64,000 bases of DNA, taken from NCBI RefSeq assembly GCF_003121895.1, contig NZ_QEWW01000001.1, positions 310,001 to 374,000 of the forward strand, read 5' to 3'. Positions 46,647 to 56,724 of the stretch are shown in pieces. The notes beneath the pieces are model-generated. The model searched no databases, was not told the DNA's origin, and worked only from the letters and a program-made list of their open reading frames with translations. This stretch comes from Ignatzschineria cameli. Lineage in GTDB: Bacteria; Pseudomonadota; Gammaproteobacteria; Cardiobacteriales; Wohlfahrtiimonadaceae. A program made the position numbers and the translations under genes. Position 1 is the first letter of the stretch, and each line of letters opens with the position of its first letter.

Positions 46647-47618
46647 ATGACGAAAGTAACTTATCCAAGCGTATTGGCTTTTGAGCGTAAATTTGATTGT
46701 TCTGATCTCTATTTCTTCCAAAAGCGTGTAGGAAGTGATGAGAGCCCCTCTCCTATATCGCTTACTGAAAAAACTGTTTTGGGGACCATCTCTCACAAAA
46801 GTGCGAAAGAGAATGATAAACGTTCTGCCAATATTCAGCGAGTTGATGTCGCAAAACTCGATAATGATAAAGATAGTTTAGTTGCGAAATGGAATTTCAA
46901 GGTTCTCCCATTTAACGGTAAGCCTTGGAGTTGTAATGAGCCTGAGTTTCAGAAGAAGTTGATGGCATTAGTTGAAGAGTATCTGGCAGATGAGACTAAT
47001 CTTTCCGCACTTACCGATCGTTATGCATATAACATCATTAATGGTCGTTGGCTTTGGAGAAATAGGGTTTCGGCTAGAAATATCCAGCTCGAAATCTATC
47101 AGGATGGAGAATCAGATCCATTTATAACTATTGAAGATGTGAAGGATTATCCATTATTACAGTTTTTGAAAGATGAGAATGTAGAACATCTATCGAGAGT
47201 GATTGCTCAAGGATTGAAAGGTGAACAATTTGTAAATCTAAAAGTGGTTGCAACTGCATATATTGGTGAGGGACATGAAGTCTACCCATCACAGGAATTT
47301 GTACAAGATGCAAGTTCTGCTAAAGGGGCAAAGAGTAAAGTGCTCTATAGCACCAACGATACCGCGGGTATGCATTCACAGAAAGTGGGCAATGCAATTA
47401 GAACAATAGATACTTGGTATATGGACGATGCACAATTTCCCATTGCTGTAGAGCCATTTGGAACAGTCTCCACTATGGGTGAGGCTTTTAGAGCAAAGAA
47501 TCACTTTTACAAATTCTTCGAAGATTGGATTGTAAAAGATAAAGAGATTTCCCTCGATGAGAAGCATTTTGTGATAGCTAACTTAATTCGTGGTGGAGTT
47601 TTTGGTGGTAAATCTTAA
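46647..47618 (+). CDS. cas7f: Csy3/Cas7f, backbone subunit
   Basis: 323 residues. Six copies normally coat the crRNA spacer, each thumb flipping out every sixth base. N-terminus YPSVLAFERKFDCSDLYF and C-terminal GEAFRAKNHFYKFFEDW match Csy3. Ribosome site TAGGAG. The 80-bp gap from cas5f may allow higher translation of this multi-copy subunit. A 20-nt CreR guide would recruit fewer copies than a 32-nt crRNA. Confidence 0.95.
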   Translation: MTKVTYPSVLAFERKFDCSDLYFFQKRVGSDESPSPISLTEKTVLGTISHKSAKENDKRSANIQRVDVAKLDNDKDSLVAKWNFKVLPFNGKPWSCNEPEFQKKLMALVEEYLADETNLSALTDRYAYNIINGRWLWRNRVSARNIQLEIYQDGESDPFITIEDVKDYPLLQFLKDENVEHLSRVIAQGLKGEQFVNLKVVATAYIGEGHEVYPSQEFVQDASSAKGAKSKVLYSTNDTAGMHSQKVGNAIRTIDTWYMDDAQFPIAVEPFGTVSTMGEAFRAKNHFYKFFEDWIVKDKEISLDEKHFVIANLIRGGVFGGKS

Positions 47619-47627
47619 GGAGGTCGT

Positions 47628-48209
47628 ATGATTATTACAGATTACTTAGATTTAAAAGCCATACCCCAAGAAGAGATGACGGAAGATCTCATTATCAGCG
47701 AATTGATGATGGCGATTCATAATTTGTTAATTTCAAGTGGGCTAAAAGGAAAGGTAGGAGTAGGGTTTCCTAACTATAACTTGAATAAGCGGCTAGGTGG
47801 CATTATTCGTCTTTTTGCAAGTACAGAAGTGCTTCAGCAATTTGATCAATATATCCGTCAAAATCATCTTATTCGTGATTATGCTTTAGTAACTTCCATA
47901 AAAAGAGTTCCAGATGAGGTGGATGATTATGTCATTTTTTCAAGATGGAGACCCCAATCAATTAGTAAAAGCCAAGTGAGACGTTATCAAAAGCGTCATC
48001 CTGAAAAGTGGAGTGATGCTGTTTGTGAATATGTTTTAACTGAGCGTTCTTTACCTTTTGGCATTCCGCACTTTAAAGTGAAAAGTGGAAGTACAGGACA
48101 GACTTTTACAATTTGGGTAAAACGACACTCTTGGGATAAGCGCAATCAACGTCATGGAGTATTCGATAGTTATGGCTTGAGTAAAACTGCTGCTGTTCCT
48201 ATTTTTTAA
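47628..48209 (+). CDS. cas6f: Csy4/Cas6f, crRNA-processing endoribonuclease
   Basis: 193 residues. Cleaves the repeat at the 3' base of its 5-bp hairpin and stays bound. The catalytic His is in MMAIHNLL (about residue 31), matching His29 of P. aeruginosa Csy4, and the catalytic Ser in SGSTGQTF (about 159). The Arg-rich helix QVRRYQKRHP binds the stem. Ribosome site AAGGAGG, 9 bp after cas7f. Confidence 0.95.
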   Translation: MIITDYLDLKAIPQEEMTEDLIISELMMAIHNLLISSGLKGKVGVGFPNYNLNKRLGGIIRLFASTEVLQQFDQYIRQNHLIRDYALVTSIKRVPDEVDDYVIFSRWRPQSISKSQVRRYQKRHPEKWSDAVCEYVLTERSLPFGIPHFKVKSGSTGQTFTIWVKRHSWDKRNQRHGVFDSYGLSKTAAVPIF

Positions 48210-48238
48210 AAAAGAATGCACCTTTCTGATTAGATAAT

Positions 48239-48316
48239 AACCCTAATTTTTCGTTAAGATGTAACTTATTGATTTTTAATCATGAAAAGTAATCTAGAAA
48301 AATTAGGGTTTTTTTA
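48239..48316 (+). terminator. Long-stem terminator between cas6f and the array
   Basis: A perfect 14-bp stem, AACCCTAATTTTTC (48239-48252) with GAAAAATTAGGGTT (48297-48310), followed by T5. The 44-nt loop holds a TTGATT (48269-48274) and TAATCT (48290-48295) that could form a weak leader promoter, in which case array transcripts would lack the left arm and escape termination. Confidence 0.75.
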
Positions 48317-48370
48317 TCCCTGTTCTTTAACAATTTGGATATAATGAGCGTTCTAGAAGATTTATCTCTA
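48311..48370 (+). promoter_or_regulatory. CRISPR leader with boxA and TATAAT
   Basis: TGTTCTTTAACA at 48321-48332 matches the rRNA antitermination boxA (TGCTCTTTAACA) with one mismatch. TATAAT at 48340-48345 is a possible -10, but it lies after boxA. If boxA is used, the promoter must be upstream, perhaps within the terminator loop. Leader-repeat junction is at 48370/48371. Confidence 0.65.
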
Positions 48371-51300
48371 GTTAACCGCCGCACAGGCGGCTTAGAAATT
48401 TATGGGAGCGCGTGGGAATAAATTCGTAAAGTTAACCGCCGCACAGGCGGCTTAGAAACGTACATGCGCCAAGTACCCCCACGCCATGTAGTTAACCGCC
48501 GCACAGGCGGCTTAGAAAGCTCGGTGAATTTAAGATCGTGGCGCTCAATTGTTAACCGCCGCACAGGCGGCTTAGAAACAGCGCTCTCCCTCGGATTCAG
48601 AGCATCTGTAGTTAACCGCCGCACAGGCGGCTTAGAAATTATGCCCCCCTGCGGTGGTAGCTTACTTTTTGTTAACCGCCGCACAGGCGGCTTAGAAATA
48701 CGGTTGGAAAGGATCTGCTTCTAACCATAAGTTAACCGCCGCACAGGCGGCTTAGAAACTCGCCGGTGGGCAGAGGGCATGGCTAAAACCGTTAACCGCC
48801 GCACAGGCGGCTTAGAAATTATCAGGCTTAACAGGCAATGATTACAACGTGTTAACCGCCGCACAGGCGGCTTAGAAACCCCATTAATCCTACCTTTTTT
48901 TATCTCTCTAGTTAACCGCCGCACAGGCGGCTTAGAAACGAAGCAACAGTTAACGGCCAAAAAGTCGTGTGTTAACCGCCGCACAGGCGGCTTAGAAACT
49001 GAGATGTGGGTTTGATTCCCACCAGGCTAAGTTAACCGCCGCACAGGCGGCTTAGAAATACTGTCTAGCGTGCTTACATGCTGTTTTGCAGTTAACCGCC
49101 GCACAGGCGGCTTAGAAAGGACAGATCGATAGCAGATACGATCGCATTTAGTTAACCGCCGCACAGGCGGCTTAGAAAGCTACTCTGAATTGCGTTAACT
49201 GTTTCAGTTGGTTAACCGCCGCACAGGCGGCTTAGAAAGGACAGATCGATAGCAGATACGATCGCATTTAGTTAACCGCCGCACAGGCGGCTTAGAAAAC
49301 CGCCTTGTGGGCGCATATGATATTGATTAAGTTAACCGCCGCACAGGCGGCTTAGAAAAAACGAGAAACCGCAAACGTGAGCTACGCTTGGTTAACCGCC
49401 GCACAGGCGGCTTAGAAAGAATCTTGCTCGACATCCCTGCATTGTCTTGCGTTAACCGCCGCACAGGCGGCTTAGAAAGCTCGTCGATGGTAAACCCCTT
49501 TATCCAGGATGTTAACCGCCGCACAGGCGGCTTAGAAAAATAACGAGTACAATAGGATTCGCCAGAACAGGTTAACCGCCGCACAGGCGGCTTAGAAAAA
49601 TCACTAATGCATCAAGGTTTGCATAATCACGTTAACCGCCGCACAGGCGGCTTAGAAAGATTGGCTCGCTCGAGCAATTGTGGATTACCCGTTAACCGCC
49701 GCACAGGCGGCTTAGAAAGCCGCTGCAATCTGGTACAGAGATAACGCCGGGTTAACCGCCGCACAGGCGGCTTAGAAATAGATAGCTGCAAAAGAGATCT
49801 GCCGGAAAATGTTAACCGCCGCACAGGCGGCTTAGAAAGCAATGTCCTTCAGCGTTAAAACCCGTGATGCGTTAACCGCCACACAGGCGGCTTAGAAATC
49901 AATACGATTCATATCGCTTGCGCCGGGAAGGTTAACCGCCGCACAGGCGGCTTAGAAAACCCAGATGGCAATCCCTATCTCTCAACTGCTGTTAACCGCC
50001 GCACAGGCGGCTTAGAAAATGGTTTGTGGTTTGGTCTTTTGGTATGGTACGTTAACCGCCGCACAGGCGGCTTAGAAACATGGTTGCCACGTCGGGCATA
50101 GTTGTGGGCAGTTAACCGCCGCACAGGCGGCTTAGAAATCGAGAGCATCATAATACTGCCTCTCGCTTATGTTAACCGCCGCATAGGCGGCTTAGAAATT
50201 GATGCTCTCTGACTTAGCTTGGTGATCTGTGTTAACCGCCGCATAGGCGGCTTAGAAAGATTTGAAAAAGGTTTTAATAGAAAGAGATAAGTTAACCGCC
50301 GCATAGGCGGCTTAGAAATTTAACGAAAGCCTCTGGACGGTAGACTGCAAGTTAACCGCCGCATAGGCGGCTTAGAAACTTTACCCCTTAGACGCTCGGC
50401 GCTTGCCAGAGTTAACCGCCGCATAGGCGGCTTAGAAATTTTTGTGCAGCTGCTTCTGCGCTCTTAATAAGTTAACCGCCGCGTAGGCGGCTTAGAAAAA
50501 ATCGATTGCGGATATGCTCCATAGGTGAGCGTTAACCGCCGCATAGGCGGCTTAGAAATATTTCATACACGAGAACTATAAATAGAGGTGGTTAACCGCC
50601 GCATAGGCGGCTTAGAAAGCAACTGTCTTCCCGCCGATCTGCTGCAAAGAGTTAACCGCCGCATAGGCGGCTTAGAAATTGATGCTCTCTGACTTAGCTT
50701 GGTGATCTGTGTTAACCGCCGCATAGGCGGCTTAGAAATTAAGGTAGGCCAGAAAACCTCTTATAGTATCGTTAACCGCCGCATAGGCGGCTTAGAAAGG
50801 TGCATCTTTCGCTATCAACATATAACGAATGTTAACCGCCGCATAGGCGGCTTAGAAATAAAGCTGATGAGATCTGGATAGTGGAAGGAAGTTAACCGCC
50901 GCATAGGCGGCTTAGAAATCTTCGCTTTCGAAGATTGTGCGTAATCTATGGTTAACCGCCGCATAGGCGGCTTAGAAATATCCTATGTTAGAAGCAATCA
51001 AAGCGGAGCTGTTAACCGCCGCATAGGCGGCTTAGAAATTGCAAAGCTTCGAGAAGATACACAGAAAGAGGTTAACCGCCGCATAGGCGGCTTAGAAATG
51101 CTGAAGCTCCTTCAAAAGTTGTTTTACCTGGTTAACCGCCGCATAGGCGGCTTAGAAATGAGATTTCATGAAGAGCCGGAAGAGTATGAAGTTAACCGCC
51201 GCATAGGCGGCTTAGAAAAACGAAAGATTATCCCTTCTATCGCGTGCTTGGTTAACCGCCGCACAGGCGGCTTAGAAACATTCATTGTCTGATAGCTTCA

Positions 51301-52658
51301 GCATCAATTGGTTAACCGCCGCACAGGCGGCTTAGAAACATGGTTGCCACGTCGGGCATAGTTGTGGGCAGTTAACCGCCGCACAGGCGGCTTAGAAAAA
51401 CGCTTGATGACTTGGTGTGTGGGTAATGCGGTTAACCGCCGCACAGGCGGCTTAGAAATTCGCCGTCAACCAATACAGATACCTGGCTACGTTAACCGCC
51501 GCACAGGCGGCTTAGAAAGTACGGGCTTAAATTTAGCCAATCATTTGAGCGTTAACCGCCGCACAGGCGGCTTAGAAATAATAGCAATCAATTCTTATCT
51601 CCTCTCGATCGTTAACCGCCGCACAGGCGGCTTAGAAAAACGCTTGATGACTTGGTGTGTGGGTAATGCGGTTAACCGCCGCACAGGCGGCTTAGAAATT
51701 CGCCGTCAACCAATATAGATACCTGGCTACGTTAACCGCCGCACAGGCGGCTTAGAAAATGTGAACCACAGCTCGCTGTCGGCCTTTCTGGTTAACCGCC
51801 GCACAGGCGGCTTAGAAAACCATTCATTAGATACAATCGTTACCGTATAAGTTAACCGCCGCACAGGCGGCTTAGAAATAACTAATATCGAGAAGATCGA
51901 AGGCGGTAGTGTTAACCGCCGCACAGGCGGCTTAGAAATCATCGAATGACTTAATAAAATCTATCCCATCGTTAACCGCCGCACAGGCGGCTTAGAAAAA
52001 ACTTTCCTGAGCCGGCAACTCTCGGCGATAGTTAACCGCCGCACAGGCGGCTTAGAAAACGTACGCCGGCGCAACCGAGCGATGGCCGCCGTTAACCGCC
52101 GCACAGGCGGCTTAGAAACACGTATCACAAGAGAAGACATCTTCATTGCCGTTAACCGCCGCATAGGCGGCTTAGAAAAAAAGAAAGTTAAGAATTGATA
52201 CAGCAGAATCGTTAACCGCCGCATAGGCGGCTTAGAAAAATCAGATCGGCAATTTAACCGCAGCGGTCAAGTTAACCGCCGCATAGGCGGCTTAGAAATT
52301 GATCACCTTCAATAAGCCCTTTCACCCAAGGTTAACCGCCGCACAGGCGGCTTAGAAATTGCGGATAAAACTTCCGCGGTTGTAGAAGAGGTTAACCGCC
52401 GCACAGGCGGCTTAGAAAATATTAGGGTCGGCTAACTTCAATATAAATTTGTTAACCGCCGCACAGGCGGCTTAGAAATATTATCTTTCTCACTACTAAA
52501 GAGTCTCCAAGTTAACCGCCGCACAGGCAGCTTAGAAAAATTCCTGATTCTGTAGCTGTAGAGCGTTGACGTTCGCTGCCGCACAGGCAGCTTAGAAATT
52601 TGGCGGGTAGGGCTTTTCGCCTTTCCCTTCGTTCGCTGTCGCACAGGCAGTTTAAAGT
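48371..52658 (+). CRISPR. Type I-F CRISPR array, 70 good repeats plus two decayed ones
   Basis: 28-nt repeats: GTTAA, stem CCGCC, loop GCACA, stem GGCGG, tail CTTAGAAA. All spacers are exactly 32 nt, giving a strict 60-bp period from 48371 to 52658 with no exception. Repeat variants come in blocks: GCACA 48371-50138 (30 repeats; one ACACA at 49871), GCATA 50171-51218 (18; one GCGTA at 50471), GCACA 51251-52118 (15), GCATA 52151-52298 (3), GCACA 52331-52538 (4). The last two repeats (52571, 52631) are decayed. Several spacers are duplicated. The orientation is set by the leader next to cas6f, by boxA and by the repeat decay at the right end. Confidence 0.99.
52511..52658 (+). repeat. Trailer-end ancestral/decayed CRISPR repeats
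   Basis: 52511: stem CCGCC with GGCAG (mismatched). 52571: GTTCG, CTGCC with GGCAG, the canonical I-F stem. 52631: CTGTC with GGCAG and a degraded tail TTTAAAGT. They record a shift from CTGCC/GGCAG to CCGCC/GGCGG. Confidence 0.9.
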
Positions 52659-52722
52659 TTCGGCGGAAAAGGAGTCCGTCGATGCTTTGGTACAGTAGCA
52701 TTTGGGGCAAGTAGATAGAAAA

Positions 52723-52750
52723 AAGGCCGTTAATATAACGGCCTTCTTTT
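52723..52750. terminator. Bidirectional terminator between array and aldehyde dehydrogenase
   Basis: AAGGCCGTTA pairs with TAACGGCCTT around 3 nt; A run on the left and T run on the right. Confidence 0.88.
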
Positions 52751-52817
52751 TAGGTTTAATCTGATATTTTTTATCAGAGATCAAGTCTTAATCAGCAATT
52801 AAATGATTAATGCTTGA

Positions 52818-54209
52818 TTAGAATGGAGCGTCGATATCGACAACATCAACGAGTTTGATATTAACGAACTCTTTAAGACCTAAGTCGATCAATTCACGAC
52901 CATATCCTGAACGGCGGATACCACCGAATGGGAGATCTGCTTTAACCATGGTTGGGTGGTTAACAAATACCATTCCTGTTGAGATTTGGTTTGCAACACG
53001 ACGGCCACGCTCATTATCTGAAGTGAATACTGATCCACCTAAACCAAATGGTGAGTCATTAGCAATGCGAATCGCATCAGCTTCATCTTCTGCTTTAATG
53101 ATCATCGATACAGGACCGAAGAACTCTTGGTAGTATGCTGGGTTATCAGGCGTTACATTTGTTAGGATTGTTGGTTGAACGAAACAGCCTTGTTCTGGTA
53201 CTTTCGGACCTACTTCAGTTGCAATCGCACCATGTTTTACTGCCTCTTCGATCTGTTTTAAAAGACCATCTTTTGCTCGTTGTGAAGAGAGAGGGGCAAG
53301 TTGTGTTGTAGGATCCATCGGATCGCCTGCTTTTAAAGCCGCAACGCCGGCAGTATACTTTTCTAAATACTCATCATAGATTTTTGCATCAAGAATCATA
53401 CGTTTTGAAGAGACACAAACTTGGCCTGCATTCCAGTGACGACCAAATACACCCCAAGCAACAGTCTTATCGATATCAGCATCATCTAATACAACAAATG
53501 CATCTGCGCCACCTAATTCCATAATTGCTTTTTTAAGATGCTTACCCGCAACTTGTGCAACGGCAGAACCTGCAAATTCAGAACCTGTTAAAGCAACGCC
53601 ACAAACACGTGGATCTGCTAATACAAGCTCAACATCTTCATGTTCAATAAAGAGGTTTTGGAAAACACCCGCTGGAAGACCGGCATCTTTCATCAATTGT
53701 TCAAATGCTAAGGCACATTGTGGAATATTTGATGCATGCTTAAGAATCAACGTATTACCCGCAGAGAGTTGTGGTGCAAGAATACGTGCAACTTGATAGA
53801 AGGGGAAGTTCCAAGGCTCGATAGCAAGAAGAACACCTAATGGCTCATAAACTAACTCAGCATCACCTTCTGCAGGATCCATAACAGGTAATTTACGTGG
53901 TTGTAATTGCTCTTCAGCATGACGGACATAATATTCTAAGATCTGTGCAGAGAGCTCAACTTCACCTTTTGCTTCTGCAAAGATTTTACCCATCTCAAGA
54001 GTGATCACTTTCGCATATTCATCAGCATTTTTACGAAGAAGATCAGCCGCTTTTTGAAGATAGCCAACACGCTCTGCAACAGGGAGCGTTTTCCACTGAT
54101 GGAATGCTTGATCTGCTGTGCCAATTGCTGAAACAATCTCTTCACGTGTTGCACTTTCGAAAGTTTTAATCACTTCATTGGTATAAGGGTTTACAGTTTG
54201 AAATGCCAT
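52818..54209 (-). CDS. Aldehyde dehydrogenase, Sad/YneI-like (succinate semialdehyde type)
   Basis: 463 residues, the length of E. coli Sad (YneI). LAIEPWNFPFYQV, the Glu in MELGGADAFVV and the Cys in NAGQVCVSSKR are intact. By family it oxidises succinate semialdehyde or a related aldehyde with NAD(P); substrate not proven. Single gene with terminator; unrelated to the CRISPR locus next to it. Confidence 0.88.
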   Translation of the reverse strand: MAFQTVNPYTNEVIKTFESATREEIVSAIGTADQAFHQWKTLPVAERVGYLQKAADLLRKNADEYAKVITLEMGKIFAEAKGEVELSAQILEYYVRHAEEQLQPRKLPVMDPAEGDAELVYEPLGVLLAIEPWNFPFYQVARILAPQLSAGNTLILKHASNIPQCALAFEQLMKDAGLPAGVFQNLFIEHEDVELVLADPRVCGVALTGSEFAGSAVAQVAGKHLKKAIMELGGADAFVVLDDADIDKTVAWGVFGRHWNAGQVCVSSKRMILDAKIYDEYLEKYTAGVAALKAGDPMDPTTQLAPLSSQRAKDGLLKQIEEAVKHGAIATEVGPKVPEQGCFVQPTILTNVTPDNPAYYQEFFGPVSMIIKAEDEADAIRIANDSPFGLGGSVFTSDNERGRRVANQISTGMVFVNHPTMVKADLPFGGIRRSGYGRELIDLGLKEFVNIKLVDVVDIDAPF

Positions 54210-54580
54210 AATTAATGATTCCTAATAAATTTTGAATGTAAAATCATTATAGACCTCGTCTCTATGCAATGCACCCATTTTACCAATAGGAATGAATAAC
54301 ATTTGGACGGTTTTGAATCTTGATTTTTTATAACTTATTGATTCTATTCTTGTAAATAACACTTAAAGAGTTTGTAAAATGTTGATCAATTTCTACCCAA
54401 GCTGATTTAGCTCACAAATTTTTATCTTTTCATAAAGCTATCACCATCTGTTTTGCGCAAAAAATGTTAAATTTTGCAATTGCCATTTATGCTTATTGGT
54501 CTTTCTTAGGGCTATGTTAGGGTAGAGTATGTACTTAGATTGTTTGTATGAGATTTTTGATAGTAGGAGATAAGTGAAAG
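54210..54580. other. Divergent promoter region
   Basis: 371 bp, AT-rich, between the minus-strand aldehyde dehydrogenase and the plus-strand methyltransferase. No gene and no clear operator recognised. Confidence 0.4.
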
Positions 54581-55396
54581 ATGGATAAAGTGATGATGAT
54601 TGATGAGATCGATTTTGGTGCACTCTATAGGCAGCATGCGAAAGCCTCTTTGCGTCGCCCTAAAACAGCTGAAGATTGGGATGCAAGGGCAGAGAAATTA
54701 GCCTTAGAAGGGGAGTGCAGTAATGAGGACTATCGTGAACAATTCCTAAATAAAATGACGCTTAAGGATATTAAGAGTGTTTTAGATGTTGGTTGTGGGA
54801 GTGGTACTATCGCCCTGGCTGTGGCGCCTTATGTTGAACGAGTCTACGCACTTGATCACAGTCCTAAGATGTTGGCGCTTTTAGAAGAGAAGGCGAAAAG
54901 TGCCGGCATCGACAATATTGAGACCATTCTTCTCTCTTGGGAGGATGATTGGGGTGATGTACCGATTTGTGATATTGCGCTCTCTTCTCGCTCCTCGATG
55001 GTCTCCGATTTAGAAGCGGCACTTGAAAAGCTCAATAGTAAGGCGAAAAGGGCTGTCTATATGACGATGACAATGCGTCAAGGATATCTCAATCGTGAAT
55101 TGCTCGATCTTTTAGAGCGGGAGTATATCGGCTTTCCGACCTATATCTATGCGCTTAATATTCTCTATCAGCAAGGGTATTCTGTTTCTGTCGATTTTAT
55201 TACGGCAGATCATCACCGGCTGCGGCAAGCGCCTTCATTAATGGAATTTATCGAAGCGGTCAATCATACTTTAGGGCCACTCTCACCGCTAGAGCGAATC
55301 CGAGTTGAGGACTATTATCTTGCAAATGAACATCGTTTGTTGCAACTCTACTATGATATCCGCCCCTGGGCCTTTCTCCATTGGGAGCGCAGTTAA
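54581..55396 (+). CDS. Class I SAM-dependent methyltransferase
   Basis: 271 residues. The SAM site VLDVGCGSGTIALAVAPY (about 66-83) with the acidic YALDHSPKM loop marks a Rossmann methyltransferase. The N-terminal RRPKTAEDWDARAEKLA and C-terminal YDIRPWAFLHWE are typical of a YiiX-like uncharacterised group. Substrate unknown. It stands alone. Confidence 0.8.
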   Translation: MDKVMMIDEIDFGALYRQHAKASLRRPKTAEDWDARAEKLALEGECSNEDYREQFLNKMTLKDIKSVLDVGCGSGTIALAVAPYVERVYALDHSPKMLALLEEKAKSAGIDNIETILLSWEDDWGDVPICDIALSSRSSMVSDLEAALEKLNSKAKRAVYMTMTMRQGYLNRELLDLLEREYIGFPTYIYALNILYQQGYSVSVDFITADHHRLRQAPSLMEFIEAVNHTLGPLSPLERIRVEDYYLANEHRLLQLYYDIRPWAFLHWERS

Positions 55397-55556
55397 TCGA
55401 TTGTCGGAATAGATCGAGCTGATCAGCATTTTTTATTTTATGCTTCTCTCTTTACATCTCTTTATATCTCTTCATATCTCTCTTTCTTTTTACTTGCATT
55501 TGGGCTTGGTGCTTGTTGGTTACGGTTTAAGCCTTCAAGCCCTTTAGCAACGAATT

Positions 55557-56258
55557 TTAAGCTTCAGTCGGGAGCTTATCTAACACTTTAAGAACAATTT
55601 GACTTGAGTTTTTTGCAGCAAGATCGAGATATTCAACAAAACTCATCGGCATCTCTTTATCGGGAAGATCAGAGAGGGCACGCATTACGATAAATGGTGT
55701 TTGATAGAGGTGAGCAACTTGTGCGATAGCTGCCGCTTCCATCTCAACAGCTAAAACATTAGGGAAGATCGCCTTGATCTGTGCGACCTGCTTCTGATCG
55801 GCAATAAAGGCATCACCGGTCGCAATAAGCCCTATTTTTGAGTTGATATCGAGCTCTGTAAGAGCATCTTCTACCAATGCGATAAGCTTAGGATCGGAGG
55901 GAAAAGTTTTAGGTAGATCGGGGAGTACCGCTGGCTCTAAGCCAATAGGGGAGAGATCCACATCATGATGGCCACTCTCACTTGAGATAATAATATCTCC
56001 AATCTCCATGCCGGAAATTAAGCCACCTGCAGAACCGATATTGATAATGAGCGAAGGTTTATAATGTTCATGGAGCAGAGTCGTTGCCATCGCTGCTTGT
56101 ACTTTGCCAACGCCGGAACGAAGAAGAACAACTTGATGACCTTGTAATTCTCCTTGAATAAACTCAACACCGGCAATTATCTGCTTCTGAGGGTTGTTGA
56201 TCATACTCGCTAAAAGGGAGACTTCCTGCGCCATCGCACCAATAATACCGATCATCAT
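55557..56258 (-). CDS. mtnN: 5'-methylthioadenosine/S-adenosylhomocysteine nucleosidase
   Basis: Hydrolyses MTA, SAH and 5'-deoxyadenosine; feeds methionine and adenine salvage. 233 residues. IGAMAQEVSLL (catalytic Glu near 12), GSAGGL, VEMEAAAIAQVA and the catalytic Asp in ALSDLPDKEM are all present. The 160 bp beyond its stop contain TATCTCTT-type repeats. Confidence 0.95.
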   Translation of the reverse strand: MMIGIIGAMAQEVSLLASMINNPQKQIIAGVEFIQGELQGHQVVLLRSGVGKVQAAMATTLLHEHYKPSLIINIGSAGGLISGMEIGDIIISSESGHHDVDLSPIGLEPAVLPDLPKTFPSDPKLIALVEDALTELDINSKIGLIATGDAFIADQKQVAQIKAIFPNVLAVEMEAAAIAQVAHLYQTPFIVMRALSDLPDKEMPMSFVEYLDLAAKNSSQIVLKVLDKLPTEA

Positions 56259-56724
56259 TTATTTTTTATCCTCTATCTACACTGTTATCTGTCGCTGATA
56301 TTTCTTTCAACATTATTTTTAACATCATTTTTGACACTACTTTTAATACTATATTTGATATCGAACGACACCTGTTAATAATACTTTTATTCTATTGCTT
56401 GTTATCTAATTACGCATTATTCAATGCGTATTATCCAATTAATTATCCAATGAGCTTGAAGAGACTTTTATACTTCTTTTTCGTAGAAAGTACTACTCTA
56501 TCTCTCAATATAGGTTATTTACACGATAAAATCTTATCAAAGCGAGAGAGAATTTAAAGAGCCGATAGCTGATGCTTTAATCTAAGCAGATCAATCATCT
56601 CGATGCCGGGAAGAAGCTTATACCCCGCTGGGGTAAAGTTGATATACTACCTTAGATTTCGCCCCATTTTTGATTTAGGAGATGGTGGCACTTAACATTG
56701 AGCATCGATTTAAGAGAGAAGGTC
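56259..56724. other. Divergent region between mtnN and the permease gene
   Basis: Holds imperfect repeats on the mtnN side (ACATTATTTTTAACATC units, 56310-56360; TTATCTAATTACGCATTA units, 56400-56450). No gene. The permease promoter should lie here. Confidence 0.4.

Noticed and set aside
48400-52224. Open frames on both strands across the CRISPR array encoding repeated VNRRTGGLE or SKPPVRRLT
   Set aside because: The 60-bp period is divisible by three, so repeats give artificial open frames; no ribosome sites or conservation of spacer-encoded parts.
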